Of a DNA stretch of 64,000 nt, positions 30,573 through 41,607 are shown piece after piece (position 1 is the stretch's first letter; each line of letters begins with the position of its first letter). Origin of the DNA: Enterobacter oligotrophicus (GTDB lineage Bacteria > Pseudomonadota > Gammaproteobacteria > Enterobacterales > Enterobacteriaceae); assembly GCF_009176645.1 (NCBI RefSeq), contig NZ_AP019007.1, forward strand, positions 1,860,001 to 1,924,000. The letters are read 5' to 3'. A program made the translations under genes and the position numbers. Under the pieces are notes generated by a model, which saw only the letters and a list, made by a program, of their open reading frames with translations, made no database searches and was not told the origin of the DNA.

Positions 30573-30594
30573 AAAAAACCCCGATAAATCGGGG
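30573..30594 (-). terminator. Terminator between metY and rimP
   Basis: CCCCGAT-AA-ATCGGGG stem (30579-30594) followed by a minus-strand TTTTTT. In E. coli read-through of terminators here links metY to the nusA operon. Confidence 0.85.
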
Positions 30595-30720
30595 CTTTAG
30601 ATAACTGAACCCTATAGCCACAACTGTGGCCTGGAGCACTCTCCGAAAGCATTTTTTCAAATCCAGCTACGAAGGCTCTACGTCTTCACAGTATATTTGA
30701 AAAAGAACTTTATGGGAAAG

Positions 30721-30797
<77 letters not shown>

Positions 30798-30812
30798 CCT
30801 GAAACGTGGCAA

Positions 30813-30841
30813 ATTCTACGCGTTTTAGGTAGAAAATGCAA
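30813..30841 (-). promoter_or_regulatory. metY proximal promoter
   Basis: TTGCAT (30841-30836) and TAGAAT (30818-30813) with 17-base spacing on the minus strand; the start falls about nine bases before the tRNA. Confidence 0.75.
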
Positions 30842-30888
30842 ATAATGCTGGGATTTGGTACCGAAGACGGGACGTAAAATCGGCGTTC

Positions 30889-30918
30889 AGTATATTGATA
30901 GTTGACCCCACCTGTCAA
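30889..30918 (-). promoter_or_regulatory. metY distal promoter
   Basis: TTGACA (30918-30913) and TATACT (30894-30889) with 18-base spacing, a near-consensus second promoter about 75 bases upstream of the proximal one. Confidence 0.65.
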
Positions 30919-30996
30919 CCCGGCTTCCAGCAGGCTAAACCGAGGGAAATTTTTACAAAAATCGCACGAGTCTCTTTCGGTCATCGATAAAAGATG

Positions 30997-32430
<1,434 letters not shown>

Positions 32431-32447
32431 TCGCCGAGATGAAATGC

Positions 32448-32474
32448 AAAAGGCGTCCGATGGACGCCTTTTTT
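32448..32474 (+). terminator. Intrinsic terminator of argG
   Basis: AGGCGTCC (32451-32458) pairs with GGACGCCT (32462-32469), three-base loop, followed by six T residues; 18 bases after the stop codon. Confidence 0.93.
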
Positions 32475-32483
32475 GTGGTCTTC

Positions 32484-32548
32484 GTAGGCCCGGTAAGCGC
32501 AGCGCCACCGGGCAAAACGGCGGGTGGCGCTGCGCTTACCCGCCCTAC
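32484..32548. repeat. BIME between argG and tRNA-Leu
   Basis: Two REP-type units in opposite orientation, GTAGGCCCGG...ACCGGGC and GGCGGGTGGCGC...ACCCGCC with a CCTAC tail. It sits where E. coli K-12 carries opgE (yhbX). Confidence 0.9.
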
Positions 32549-32578
32549 AAAAGATCGGAAACACAGAATGTACAGACG

Positions 32579-32608
32579 AAAAAAAAGACGTCTTTCGACG
32601 TCTTTTTT
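32579..32608 (-). terminator. Terminator of the secG-leuU transcript
   Basis: AAGACGT-CTTTCG-ACGTCTT stem flanked by A8 on one side and T-run on the other, so it can act in both directions. It lies ten bases beyond the tRNA 3' end. Confidence 0.85.
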
Positions 32609-32617
32609 CTGGAATAT

Positions 32618-32704
32618 TGGTACCGAGGATGGGACTCGAACCCACAAGCCCGTTAGGGCACTACCACCTCAAGGTAGCGTGTCTACCAATTCCACCACCT
32701 CGGT
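32618..32704 (-). tRNA. leuU: tRNA-Leu (GAG)
   Basis: 87-base class II tRNA with encoded CCA, GAG anticodon (in CTTGAGG), a long variable arm and the GGTTCGAGTCC T-loop. Ten bases downstream of secG on the same strand, the leuU position of E. coli. The first acceptor pair is A:U. Confidence 0.96.
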
Positions 32705-32713
32705 ACAGAATAC

Positions 32714-33046
32714 TTACTGCGGGATATCGCTGGTTGGCTTAGCCGGTGCAGCTGGCTGAGTCTGCTCAGTTTTTGCTGGCGCGCTCAGATTTTCCCACTC
32801 GCTTCCTTTACTGGTCTTGTTGCTGTTGATATTGCCCAGCACCAGACTGATGATGAAGAACAGCGTAGCCAGAATCGCGGTTGTACGGGTCATGAAGTTC
32901 GCAGAACCACTTGAACCAAACAGCGTACCGGAAGCGCCTGCTCCGAAGGAGGCTCCCATATCAGCGCCTTTACCTTGCTGCAGCATGATCAGCGCTACAA
33001 GAGCGATGGCTACAATAAGGAAAATAACTAAAAGAGCTTCGTACAT
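32714..33046 (-). CDS. secG: Preprotein translocase subunit SecG
   Basis: Small accessory subunit of SecYEG. The start at 33046 (MYEALLVIF) gives 110 residues, as in E. coli. Two membrane segments (about 2-22 and 54-74) flank a Gly/Ser-rich cytoplasmic loop; a hydrophilic Ala/Pro tail follows. Precedes leuU on the same transcript. Confidence 0.96.
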   Translation of the reverse strand: MYEALLVIFLIVAIALVALIMLQQGKGADMGASFGAGASGTLFGSSGSANFMTRTTAILATLFFIISLVLGNINSNKTSKGSEWENLSAPAKTEQTQPAAPAKPTSDIPQ

Positions 33047-33176
33047 AATCAACCTGTTCCTTGCGGATTTGCCGCATACCAATGCTTCGACCAATTAGCA
33101 GGATTTCGTGTTTCCCACTGAAGCGGGTGTGAATACTAACCAAAGCGAATCACCTTCGCAAGGGCAATTTTGAGGC

Positions 33177-33205
33177 ATTGTATCAACTGCAGAAAAAAAC
33201 AGCAA
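33177..33205 (-). promoter_or_regulatory. Candidate secG promoter
   Basis: TTGCTG (33205-33200) and TACAAT (33182-33177) on the minus strand, 17 bases apart, in the 224-base gap between glmM and secG. Confidence 0.5.
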
Positions 33206-33227
33206 AAAGCCATTAATTGCTTAAAAC

Positions 33228-33249
33228 AAAGGCGGCAAACGCCGCCTTT
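33228..33249 (-). terminator. Hairpin after glmM
   Basis: AAAGGCGGC-AAAC-GCCGCCTTT, 22 bases past the glmM stop. The minus-strand T-run is interrupted (TTTGTTTT), so termination may be partial. Confidence 0.75.
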
Positions 33250-33270
33250 TTAAACACTTAACGTGAAAAA

Positions 33271-34608
33271 TTATGCAGCTTTTACGGCATCCGCAATGCG
33301 GTGCGCAAATTCTGTGACCTGCGCTTCGTCTTCACCTTCCACCATCACGCGAATCAGCGGTTCAGTACCGGACTTACGCAGTAATACACGGCCACGGTTG
33401 CCCAGGGCCGCTTCAACGTCAGCCATCACCGCTTTCACGTTGTCATTTTCCAGCGGATCGCCTTTACCGGCAGTGAAACGCACGTTTACCAGGATCTGCG
33501 GGAACATTTTCATGCCGCTGCAGAGATCGTGCAGGCTCATATGGTTGCGCGCCATGGCTGCAACCACCTGCAGCCCGGCAACAATGCCGTCACCGGTGGT
33601 GGTTTTATCAAGCAGGATCACGTGACCGGAGTTTTCCGCACCGATACGCCAGCCCTTCTCCTGCAATTTTTCCAGCACGTAGCGGTCGCCCACTTTCGCG
33701 CGGACAAACGGAATACCAAGCTGTTTCAGCGCCAGTTCCAGCCCCATGTTGCTCATCAGCGTACCGACAGCACCACCGCGCAGCTGCCCCTGACGCAGAC
33801 CTTCACGTGCAATAATGTAGAGGATCTGATCGCCGTCGACCTTGTTACCTTCATGGTCGACCATGATCACACGGTCGCCATCGCCGTCCAGGGCAATACC
33901 CAGATCGGCTTTTTCTGCCAGTACGCGCGCCTGCAGGGCACGCACGTCCGTCGCCCCCACTTCTTCGTTGATGTTCAGACCATCCGGTTCGCAACCAATG
34001 GTAATCACTTTCGCGCCCAGCTCACGGAAAACGTTCGGGGCGATGTGATACGTCGCACCGTTTGCACAGTCCACCACAATCTTAAGATGGGCCAGGCTCA
34101 GTTCGTTCGGGAAGGTGCCTTTGCAGAATTCAATATAGCGGCCAGCGGCATCGACAATTCGGTTCGCTTTGCCCAGCTCAGCAGAGTCGACGCAGGTGAT
34201 CTCTTTTTCCATTTCGGCTTCGATTGCCTCTTCCACTTCATCCGGCAGCTTGGTACCGTCGATGGAGAAGAACTTGATGCCGTTGTCATAAAACGGGTTA
34301 TGGGAAGCAGAGATAACAATGCCCGCCTCTGCACGGAAAGTGCGCGTCAGATACGCCACCGCAGGCGTTGGCATAGGGCCAGTAAAGGACGCAGAAAGTC
34401 CTGCCGCCGCCAGCCCGGCTTCCAGCGCAGACTCCAGCATATAGCCTGAGATACGCGTATCTTTGCCAATGATGATCTTACGGGAACCATGACGTGCCAG
34501 AACCTTTCCGGCAGCCCAGCCCAGCTTCAGTACGAAATCAGGAGTAATTGGCGCATCGCCTACGCGTCCACGGATACCATCAGTACCAAAATATTTACGA
34601 TTACTCAT
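33271..34608 (-). CDS. glmM: Phosphoglucosamine mutase GlmM
   Basis: Converts glucosamine-6-phosphate to glucosamine-1-phosphate for UDP-GlcNAc synthesis. The phosphoserine Ser102 lies in ISASHNP; the metal loop DGDGDR follows near residue 241. The start at 34608 ([11 protein letters not shown]) gives 445 residues. It overlaps the folP 3' end by eight bases. Confidence 0.97.
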   Translation of the reverse strand: MSNRKYFGTDGIRGRVGDAPITPDFVLKLGWAAGKVLARHGSRKIIIGKDTRISGYMLESALEAGLAAAGLSASFTGPMPTPAVAYLTRTFRAEAGIVISASHNPFYDNGIKFFSIDGTKLPDEVEEAIEAEMEKEITCVDSAELGKANRIVDAAGRYIEFCKGTFPNELSLAHLKIVVDCANGATYHIAPNVFRELGAKVITIGCEPDGLNINEEVGATDVRALQARVLAEKADLGIALDGDGDRVIMVDHEGNKVDGDQILYIIAREGLRQGQLRGGAVGTLMSNMGLELALKQLGIPFVRAKVGDRYVLEKLQEKGWRIGAENSGHVILLDKTTTGDGIVAGLQVVAAMARNHMSLHDLCSGMKMFPQILVNVRFTAGKGDPLENDNVKAVMADVEAALGNRGRVLLRKSGTEPLIRVMVEGEDEAQVTEFAHRIADAVKAA

Positions 34609-35449
34609 AGCGTTTGTTTTCCTTCGCTGCCAGTGTGGCTTCCACCACACGCATGGCTTCTACTGTTTCTTTGACGTCATGGACGCGAATAATGTGTGCG
34701 CCTTGCATCGCCGCAATCACCGCACAGGCCAGGCTGCCGCTCAGACGCTCACCCGGCCCCACGTTCAGTAACTGCCCAATCATCGACTTTCTTGACATCC
34801 CCACCAGCAGCGGCAGGCCGAAATGATGAAATTCTGATAAGCGCGCAAGTAGCTCATAGTTGTGGGAGAGATTTTTACCGAAACCGAACCCTGGGTCGAG
34901 CAGCAATTTCTCTTTTGCGATACCCGCACGTTCGCAACGTTCAATATGCTCAATAAAGAAGCGATTCACATCAGCAAACACGTCGGCATACTTTGGCGCA
35001 TCCTGCATCGTTTTCGGTTGCCCTTGCATGTGCATCAGGCATACCGGCAGCCCGGTTTCTGCTGCCGCCTCAAGCGCGCCCGGCTCCGTTAACGAGCGAA
35101 TATCATTAATAATGTGAGCGCCCACTCTCGCCACTTCGCGGATCACTTCAGGCTTGGATGTGTCGACGGAGATCCACACTTCAAACCGCTGCGCGATGGC
35201 CTCAACCACGGGCACTACGCGAGCCAGTTCTTCTTCTACAGAAACATCCGCTGCACCAGGACGCGTCGATTCGCCGCCGACATCAATGATGGTGGCACCC
35301 GCGTTAATCATCAAATTCGCATGTTTAACCGCGTCGATAAGCGTGTTATGCGTGCCGCCGTCTGAGAAGGAGTCAGGGGTAACATTCAGGATACCCATCA
35401 CATGTGGGTGTGAGAGATCGAGATGCGAGTCCTGGGCGAATAATTTCAT
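34601..35449 (-). CDS. folP: Dihydropteroate synthase FolP
   Basis: Joins p-aminobenzoate to the pterin diphosphate in folate synthesis; target of sulfonamides. Family motifs [14 protein letters not shown] (residues about 19-32) and GGESTRPGA (about 58-66) are present. The start at 35449 (MKLFAQDSH) gives 282 residues, the E. coli length; the longer open frame upstream crosses the hairpin after ftsH. Confidence 0.97.
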   Translation of the reverse strand: MKLFAQDSHLDLSHPHVMGILNVTPDSFSDGGTHNTLIDAVKHANLMINAGATIIDVGGESTRPGAADVSVEEELARVVPVVEAIAQRFEVWISVDTSKPEVIREVARVGAHIINDIRSLTEPGALEAAAETGLPVCLMHMQGQPKTMQDAPKYADVFADVNRFFIEHIERCERAGIAKEKLLLDPGFGFGKNLSHNYELLARLSEFHHFGLPLLVGMSRKSMIGQLLNVGPGERLSGSLACAVIAAMQGAHIIRVHDVKETVEAMRVVEATLAAKENKRYE

Positions 35450-35483
35450 GGCGAAATCCCTGGTATTAATATGGTTTAACAGA

Positions 35484-35515
35484 AAAGAAAAACCCCGGAG
35501 CAAGCTCCAGGGTTT
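35484..35515 (-). terminator. Terminator between ftsH and folP
   Basis: AACCCCGGAGC and GCTCCAGGGTT form a stem with one mismatch and a two-base loop, followed on the minus strand by TTTTTCTTTT; 33 bases past the ftsH stop. Confidence 0.82.
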
Positions 35516-35547
35516 GTGGTACAGACACACGCTTCAACAGCAATGAC

Positions 35548-37482
35548 TTACTTGTCGCCCAACTGTTCTGACATGGTGTTGCCCGGATTCGGCGTGCGTG
35601 GTTCATCAACCGGACGCGGCGCACGCGGGGTGCCATTGTTGTCAGAATTGTTGGAAGCACCTGGGTCTTCCCAGCCTGCTGGCGGACGCACTTCGCGGCG
35701 AGCCATCAGGTCGTCAATCTGTGGAGCATCGATGGTCTCATATTTCATGAGCGCATCTTTCATTGAATGCAGAATGTCCATATTGTCGTTCAGGATCTGA
35801 CGTGCGCGACCGTAGTTACGTTCAATCAGCGCTTTCACTTCCTGATCGATGATACGAGCCGTCTCATCGGACATATGTTTCGCTTTCGCCACAGAACGGC
35901 CCAGGAATACTTCGCCTTCTTCCTCTGCATACAGCAGTGGACCGAGTTTGTCGGAGAAGCCCCACTGAGTCACCATGTTACGTGCCAGGTTTGTCGCGAC
36001 TTTAATGTCGTTCGACGCACCGGTAGAAACATGTTCCGCACCGTAGATGATCTCTTCTGCCAGACGGCCACCGTACAGGGTCGAAATCTGGCTTTCCAGT
36101 TTCTGACGGCTGGCGCTAATCGCGTCGCCCTCAGGCAGGAAGAAGGTCACACCCAGCGCACGACCACGTGGAATAATCGTCACTTTGTGTACCGGATCGT
36201 GTTCCGGAACCAGGCGACCGATAATTGCGTGACCCGCTTCGTGGTAGGCCGTGGACTCTTTCTGCGCTTCCGTCATCACCATGGAGCGACGTTCCGCACC
36301 CATCATGATTTTGTCTTTCGCTTTTTCGAATTCCACCATGGACACCACGCGCTTGTTGCCGCGAGCAGCAAACAGTGCCGCTTCGTTGACCAGGTTCGCC
36401 AGATCCGCACCGGAGAAGCCCGGAGTACCACGCGCGATGATTGCCGCGTCGATATCAGGTGCCAGCGGTACGCGGCGCATGTGGACTTTCAGAATCTGTT
36501 CACGACCACGAACATCCGGCAGACCAACCACAACCTGGCGGTCGAAACGGCCTGGACGCAGCAACGCGGGGTCAAGGACATCCGGACGGTTAGTCGCCGC
36601 GATAACGATAATACCTTCGTTACCTTCGAAGCCGTCCATCTCAACCAGCATCTGGTTCAGAGTCTGTTCACGTTCATCGTGACCACCGCCCAGGCCCGCA
36701 CCACGCTGGCGGCCTACGGCGTCGATTTCATCGATGAAGATAATGCACGGTGCTGCCTTCTTGGCCTGCTCGAACATGTCACGCACACGAGATGCACCGA
36801 CACCCACGAACATTTCAACGAAGTCAGAACCTGAAATAGTAAAGAACGGCACCTTCGCTTCACCCGCGATGGCTTTCGCCAGCAGGGTTTTACCGGTCCC
36901 TGGAGGACCTACCATCAGAACGCCTTTCGGGATCTTACCGCCCAGTTTCTGGAAACGGCTCGGCTCACGCAGGTATTCGACCAGTTCGCCCACCTCTTCT
37001 TTTGCTTCGTCACAGCCTGCGACGTCGGCAAATGTGGTCTTGATCTGGTCTTCCGTCAGCATGCGCGCCTTGCTCTTACCGAACGACATGGCACCTTTGC
37101 CACCACCGCCCTGCATCTGGCGCATGAAGAAGATCCAGACGCCAATAAGAAGCAGCATCGGGAACCAGGAGATGAAGATAGAAGCCAGCAGGCTTGGTTC
37201 TTCAGGCGGCTCACCAACCACTTTGACGTTTTTGGTCAGAAGGTTATCAAGCAGCTTAGGATCGTTCACCGGGATGTAGGTCGTGTAACGGTTACTATCT
37301 TTCTTGGTAACGTTGATCTCACGTCCGTTGATACGCGCTTCGCGAACCTGGTCCTGATTGACCTCCTGCAGGAAGGTAGAATAATCCACCTTGCGGCCGT
37401 TCGACTCGCTGGGCCCAAAGCTCTGGAATACTGACATCAGCACAACGGCAATGACCAGCCAGAGTATTAGGTTTTTCGCCAT
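35548..37482 (-). CDS. ftsH: ATP-dependent zinc metalloprotease FtsH
   Basis: Membrane-anchored AAA+ protease that degrades LpxC, sigma-32 and misassembled membrane proteins. Two N-terminal membrane segments (about 5-24 and 99-119) flank a periplasmic domain; Walker A GPPGTGKT is near 192 and the zinc site HEAGH near 414. The ATG at 37482 (MAKNLILW) gives 644 residues, the E. coli length. A TTG at 37491 (adding MSD) is also possible and has a GAGG upstream. Confidence 0.97.
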   Translation of the reverse strand: MAKNLILWLVIAVVLMSVFQSFGPSESNGRKVDYSTFLQEVNQDQVREARINGREINVTKKDSNRYTTYIPVNDPKLLDNLLTKNVKVVGEPPEEPSLLASIFISWFPMLLLIGVWIFFMRQMQGGGGKGAMSFGKSKARMLTEDQIKTTFADVAGCDEAKEEVGELVEYLREPSRFQKLGGKIPKGVLMVGPPGTGKTLLAKAIAGEAKVPFFTISGSDFVEMFVGVGASRVRDMFEQAKKAAPCIIFIDEIDAVGRQRGAGLGGGHDEREQTLNQMLVEMDGFEGNEGIIVIAATNRPDVLDPALLRPGRFDRQVVVGLPDVRGREQILKVHMRRVPLAPDIDAAIIARGTPGFSGADLANLVNEAALFAARGNKRVVSMVEFEKAKDKIMMGAERRSMVMTEAQKESTAYHEAGHAIIGRLVPEHDPVHKVTIIPRGRALGVTFFLPEGDAISASRQKLESQISTLYGGRLAEEIIYGAEHVSTGASNDIKVATNLARNMVTQWGFSDKLGPLLYAEEEGEVFLGRSVAKAKHMSDETARIIDQEVKALIERNYGRARQILNDNMDILHSMKDALMKYETIDAPQIDDLMARREVRPPAGWEDPGASNNSDNNGTPRAPRPVDEPRTPNPGNTMSEQLGDK

Positions 37483-37584
37483 GTCACTCAAGGGATTAAC
37501 CTCATATTACAACTGTGTTAAAAACAGCGTCAGGATACTCTATATCCAGTTTCATTCAAACTTTCGTCTGAAATCTACCGGTTA

Positions 37585-38211
37585 TCATTTTCGCCCGGTC
37601 GCTACAATATACACTTCACGGGAACGGGCCCGCGAAGAGTCCGGCTTACGAACTTTGACCTTCGCAAACAGGGAGCGAATTTCCTTAAGGTACTCCTCGA
37701 AACCTTCGCCCTGAAACACCTTCACAACAAAACTACCACCAGGCGCTAGTACATCTCGACACATTTCTAACGCTAGCTCCACCAGATACATGGCGCGGGG
37801 GATATCCACCGCCGGTGTTCCACACATATTTGGTGCCATATCTGACATGACAACCTGGACCTTACTGTCACCCACACGTTCAAGTAACGCTTTCAGCACT
37901 AATTCATCACGAAAATCGCCCTGAAGGAAGTCGACTCCGACGATGGGATCCATTGGTAGAAGATCGCATGCGATGATTCGCCCCGTTCCGCCGATCTGCG
38001 TGACCGCATACTGAGACCATCCGCCAGGTGCTGCACCGAGGTCGACAACCGTCATGCCCGGTTTAAAAAGTTTGTCACTTTGCTGTATTTCATCAAGTTT
38101 AAACCAGGCGCGGGAACGCAACCCTTTTTTCTGCGCCTGTTGAACATATTTATCGCTAAAGTGTTCCTGAAGCCAGCGGCTGGAGCTGGCAGAACGCTTT
38201 TTACCTGTCAT
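37585..38211 (-). CDS. rlmE: 23S rRNA U2552 2'-O-methyltransferase RlmE
   Basis: Heat-shock methyltransferase that modifies U2552 in the ribosomal A-loop. The catalytic triad Lys38, Asp124 and Lys164 and the SAM motif [11 protein letters not shown] (57-67) are present. 208 residues. Upstream of ftsH on the same strand, as in E. coli, where the two share a heat-shock promoter. Confidence 0.97.
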   Translation of the reverse strand: MTGKKRSASSSRWLQEHFSDKYVQQAQKKGLRSRAWFKLDEIQQSDKLFKPGMTVVDLGAAPGGWSQYAVTQIGGTGRIIACDLLPMDPIVGVDFLQGDFRDELVLKALLERVGDSKVQVVMSDMAPNMCGTPAVDIPRAMYLVELALEMCRDVLAPGGSFVVKVFQGEGFEEYLKEIRSLFAKVKVRKPDSSRARSREVYIVATGRK

Positions 38212-38338
38212 TTAACATTTCCGTCCTGGTTCATCGTTACTTGCCTGTGACGTAAATTTCTACGCAGCTATTTGGCGATATAAGGGAGATGGCGGTAGAA
38301 TGAACCGTTTTCAATCCCAACGTAAGCAAAAATATACG

Positions 38339-38632
38339 ATGAATCTGAGTACTAAACAAAAACAGCACCTTAAAGGTCTGGCACATCCGCTCAAGCCTGT
38401 AGTCATGCTTGGCAACAATGGTTTGACCGAAGGGGTGCTTGCCGAGATTGAACAAGCGCTGGAACACCACGAGCTGATCAAGGTGAAAATCGCCTCTGAA
38501 GACAGAGACACTAAAAACCTGATCGTGGAAGCCATCGTGCGTGAAACCGGTGCCTGTAATGTACAGGTCATCGGTAAAACGCTGGTGCTCTACCGCCCAT
38601 CTAAAGAACGTAAAATCTCGCTGCCACGCTAA
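38339..38632 (+). CDS. yhbY: CRM-domain RNA-binding protein YhbY
   Basis: 97-residue CRM-domain protein associated with pre-50S particles. The start at 38339 (MNLSTKQKQHLKG) gives the E. coli length; the GxxG-type loop is in MLGNNGLTEGVLAEI. Divergent from rlmE, with a 127-base shared upstream region. Confidence 0.93.
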   Translation: MNLSTKQKQHLKGLAHPLKPVVMLGNNGLTEGVLAEIEQALEHHELIKVKIASEDRDTKNLIVEAIVRETGACNVQVIGKTLVLYRPSKERKISLPR

Positions 38633-38716
38633 GGATATCCTGAATTGCACATATTTTCTGTGTAAAACGAGGGATTTCTGTCAGCAGGTGAGCAAAATGC
38701 CACGCTCCTTGAGTTG

Positions 38717-38750
38717 ATAAAAGGCCGCTATGCGGCCTTTTTCTTTTCTT
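38717..38750 (+). terminator. Terminator between convergent yhbY and greA
   Basis: AAAAGGCCGC-TAT-GCGGCCTTTT followed by a T-rich run; can also stop minus-strand greA transcripts because the other arm is A-rich. Confidence 0.9.
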
Positions 38751-38783
38751 TACAATGTATCAACATCTTAGCGGAGATGCGAA

Positions 38784-39260
38784 TTACAGGTACTCAACCT
38801 TAATAATTTCGTATTCCACTTCACCACCAGGGGTGCGGATGGTAACCACATCGTCCTGTTCTTTGCCAATCAGGCCACGCGCGATCGGTGAATTCACAGA
38901 GATCAGGTTCTGTTTGAAGTCGGCTTCATCATCGCCCACGATGCGATACGTCTGCTCTTCGTCGTTATCCAGGTTCAGAACCGTCACGGTTGAACCAAAG
39001 ATCACACGGCCATTGTTTGGCATTTTGGTGATATCGATCACCTGCGCATTGGACAGCTTCGCTTCGATATCTTTGATACGGCCTTCACAGAAGCCCTGCT
39101 GCTCACGCGCGGCGTGGTATTCAGCATTCTCTTTCAGGTCGCCATGCTCACGCGCATCCGCGATTGCGGCGATGATTTCAGGGCGACGTACGGATTTCAG
39201 GAAATCCAGCTCTTCGCGCAGTTTTTCGGCACCACGTAAGGTCATCGGAATAGCTTGCAT
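38784..39260 (-). CDS. greA: Transcript-cleavage elongation factor GreA
   Basis: Rescues backtracked RNA polymerase by stimulating transcript cleavage. 158 residues: N-terminal coiled coil with the acidic tip DLKENAEYH (about residues 41-49) and a C-terminal FKBP-like domain. Its upstream leader contains an intrinsic terminator (see GraL). Confidence 0.97.
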   Translation of the reverse strand: MQAIPMTLRGAEKLREELDFLKSVRRPEIIAAIADAREHGDLKENAEYHAAREQQGFCEGRIKDIEAKLSNAQVIDITKMPNNGRVIFGSTVTVLNLDNDEEQTYRIVGDDEADFKQNLISVNSPIARGLIGKEQDDVVTIRTPGGEVEYEIIKVEYL

Positions 39261-39352
39261 TTGTTATACCTCTTAAACATTCCTGTAGGGAGCAGCGTCA
39301 CCTGCTCCGGCCCCTGTCCCCACGTACATCAAACCATGAGCGGGCCAGAAGC

Positions 39353-39408
39353 AAAAAGAAAACCGACCCGGAAGCAGCGCCCCAGGTCAGCAGCAATTTT
39401 TCAATTTG
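39353..39408 (-). ncRNA. graL: GraL-type attenuated greA leader RNA
   Basis: From the predicted start near 39408 the leader soon forms a stem (CTGACCTGG at 39390-39382 with CCGGGTCGG at 39371-39363, two wobbles) followed by TTTTTCTTTT. Most transcripts should end here as RNAs of about 50 bases. E. coli greA is known to give such GraL RNAs. Confidence 0.6.
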
Positions 39409-39414
39409 ATACGC

Positions 39415-39443
39415 ATTTTACCGCGAAGTTCACTATGGGTCAT
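39415..39443 (-). promoter_or_regulatory. greA promoter
   Basis: ATGACC (39443-39438) and TAAAAT (39420-39415) on the minus strand with 17-base spacing; the start is about 148 bases before the greA ATG and just upstream of the leader terminator. Confidence 0.6.
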
Positions 39444-39508
39444 CGTTTACTTTGCAGTGCTATGCACCGTAGTATGACGGTTTGTTTTCGGGTTGTTAGC
39501 GCGAGATT

Positions 39509-40942
39509 ATGCGATTTTCCAGTTTTATCATCGGATTGACTACCAGTATAACGTTCACCGTTCAGGCCGCGAATGTTGATGAATACATTAATCAGCTGCC
39601 TGCAGGCGCTAACCTTGCACTGATGGTGCAGAAGGTTGGTGCACAGGCACCCAATATTGACTATCACAGTCAACAAATGGCGCTGCCTGCCAGTACCCAG
39701 AAGGTGATCACTGCACTCGCCGCCCTGCTCCAGCTCGGGCCTGACTTCCGTTTTACCACGACCCTTGAAACCAAAGGTAACGTTGAAGACGGTGAACTGA
39801 AAGGCGATCTTATTGCCCGCTTCGGAGGGGACCCAACCTTTAAGCGCCAGGATATCCGTAACATGGTGGCGGTGCTTAAAAAATCCGGCGTGCAGAAGAT
39901 CGATGGCAACGTGCTGATCGACACCTCCATTTTCGCCAGCCACGATAAAGCGCCAGGCTGGCCGTGGAACGACATGACGCAGTGCTTTAGCGCACCGCCA
40001 GCCGCCGCTATTGTTGACCGTAACTGCTTCTCCGTGTCGCTTTACAGCGCACCAAAACCTAATGATTTAGCGTTTATCCGCGTGGCCTCGTACTACCCGG
40101 TCACCATGTTTAGCCAGGTACGTACTCTGGCTAAAGGCTCCCCGGATGCGCAGTATTGCGAGCTGGATGTGGTTCCGGGCGATCTGAACCGCTATACGCT
40201 GACTGGCTGCCTGACGCAGCGTGCCGATCCGCTGCCGCTGGCTTTCGCCATTCAGGACGGTGCGGGCTATGCGGGTGCTATTCTTAAAGACGAACTCAAG
40301 CAGGCAGGAATTACTTATACCGGTTCGCTGCTGCGCCAGACGCAGGTTAATCAGCCTGGTACGGTGATCGCCAGCAAACAATCTGCGCCACTGCACGATT
40401 TGCTTAAGATAATGCTGAAAAAGTCTGACAACATGATTGCTGACACGGTGTTCCGCATGATTGGTCACGCGCGTTTCGGCGTTCCGGGAACCTGGCGTGC
40501 CGGCTCCGATGCTGTACGTCAGATCCTGCGTCAGCAGGCGGGGATCGATCTTGGCAATACCATCGCTGTCGATGGCTCCGGGTTATCGCGCCATAACCTG
40601 ATTTCCCCGGCCACCATGATGCAGGTGCTGCAGTACATTGCCCAGCATGACACTGAGCTAAACTTTATTACCATGTTGCCGCTTGCCGGACACGATGGTT
40701 CGCTGCAGTACCGCGCGGGGCTTCACGCTGCAGGCGTTGATGGCAAAGTCTCAGCCAAAACAGGTTCACTGCAGGGTGTTTACAACCTTGCAGGCTTTAT
40801 CACTACCGCCAGCGGGCAACGCATGGCGTTCGTGCAGTATCTTTCCGGCTATGCCGTCGAACCCGCTGACCAGCGTAATCGTCGAATTCCTCTGGTACGC
40901 TTCGAAAGCAGGCTATACAAGGACATCTACCAGAATAACTAG
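39509..40942 (+). CDS. dacB: Penicillin-binding protein 4, D-Ala-D-Ala carboxypeptidase/endopeptidase
   Basis: Periplasmic class C PBP. Signal peptide cut after VQA (residue 20). Active-site motifs are complete: SxxK Ser62-Thr-Gln-Lys65, SxN Ser306-Asp-Asn308 and KTG Lys417-Thr-Gly419. 477 residues, as in E. coli. Only two bases separate it from a response-regulator gene, so the pair downstream is probably expressed with dacB; in K-12 nothing follows dacB before obgE. Confidence 0.97.
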   Translation: MRFSSFIIGLTTSITFTVQAANVDEYINQLPAGANLALMVQKVGAQAPNIDYHSQQMALPASTQKVITALAALLQLGPDFRFTTTLETKGNVEDGELKGDLIARFGGDPTFKRQDIRNMVAVLKKSGVQKIDGNVLIDTSIFASHDKAPGWPWNDMTQCFSAPPAAAIVDRNCFSVSLYSAPKPNDLAFIRVASYYPVTMFSQVRTLAKGSPDAQYCELDVVPGDLNRYTLTGCLTQRADPLPLAFAIQDGAGYAGAILKDELKQAGITYTGSLLRQTQVNQPGTVIASKQSAPLHDLLKIMLKKSDNMIADTVFRMIGHARFGVPGTWRAGSDAVRQILRQQAGIDLGNTIAVDGSGLSRHNLISPATMMQVLQYIAQHDTELNFITMLPLAGHDGSLQYRAGLHAAGVDGKVSAKTGSLQGVYNLAGFITTASGQRMAFVQYLSGYAVEPADQRNRRIPLVRFESRLYKDIYQNN

Positions 40943-40944
40943 CG

Positions 40945-41607
40945 ATGAAACTACTCATAGTTGAAGACGATCTGTTATTGCAGGAAGGGCTGGCGCTCGC
41001 GCTGGCGAATGAAGGATACGCCCTTGATTGCGCCGCCGCGGCGGCCGAGGCCGATGCGTTGATCCAGAGTGGCGAGTACAGTCTGGTGATCCTCGACTTA
41101 GGTTTACCCGATAAAGATGGTGCCACGCTGCTGAGCCAGTGGCGGCGTCGCGGCGTCGACAATCCGGTGCTGATCCTCACAGCGCGTGATGCCATTGAAG
41201 ATCGCATTAACGGGCTGGATTCCGGTGCGGATGACTACCTGGTGAAACCCTTTGCCCTCGCAGAGCTGCAGGCACGCGTGCGGGCGCTGATCCGCCGCTA
41301 TCAGGGGCACAGCGATAATTTGCTGACCGACGGCGATATCACGCTGAACCTGCAAACGCAGCAGGTGCTGCGTAAATCTCTGCCTGTTGAAGTCACGCCA
41401 AAGGAGTTTGCCCTGCTGACGCGGCTGATCATGCGTAGCGGGCAGACGGTGCACCGTGAAACGCTGCAACAGGATATCTACTCCTGGCAGGACGATCCGG
41501 GATCAAATACCCTGGAGGTTCACATTCATAATCTGCGCCGTAAGCTCGGCAAGGACAGAATTAAAACCGTACGCGGCGTGGGATATCGTCTGGAGAGCCA
41601 AAAATGA
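40945..41607 (+). CDS. OmpR-family response regulator, BasR/PmrA-like
   Basis: 220-residue regulator: receiver domain with Glu7/Asp8/Asp9, phosphoacceptor Asp51, Thr79 and Lys101, then a winged-helix DNA-binding domain (about 125-218, NTLEVHIHNLRRKLG). It follows E. coli BasR closely along its length, e.g. GADDYLVKPFALAEL and HREtL..DIY.W..(D/E)P, but with a unique alanine-rich stretch around 29-35. BasR/PmrA controls lipid A modification; whether this copy does so, or is a paralogue of a separate eptA-linked basR, cannot be told here. Four-base overlap with the sensor gene. Confidence 0.85.
   Translation: MKLLIVEDDLLLQEGLALALANEGYALDCAAAAAEADALIQSGEYSLVILDLGLPDKDGATLLSQWRRRGVDNPVLILTARDAIEDRINGLDSGADDYLVKPFALAELQARVRALIRRYQGHSDNLLTDGDITLNLQTQQVLRKSLPVEVTPKEFALLTRLIMRSGQTVHRETLQQDIYSWQDDPGSNTLEVHIHNLRRKLGKDRIKTVRGVGYRLESQK

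Noticed and set aside
35767..36834. 355-codon plus-strand open frame over ftsH
   Set aside because: Antisense shadow of a highly conserved gene; His/Arg/Thr-rich and without a family match.
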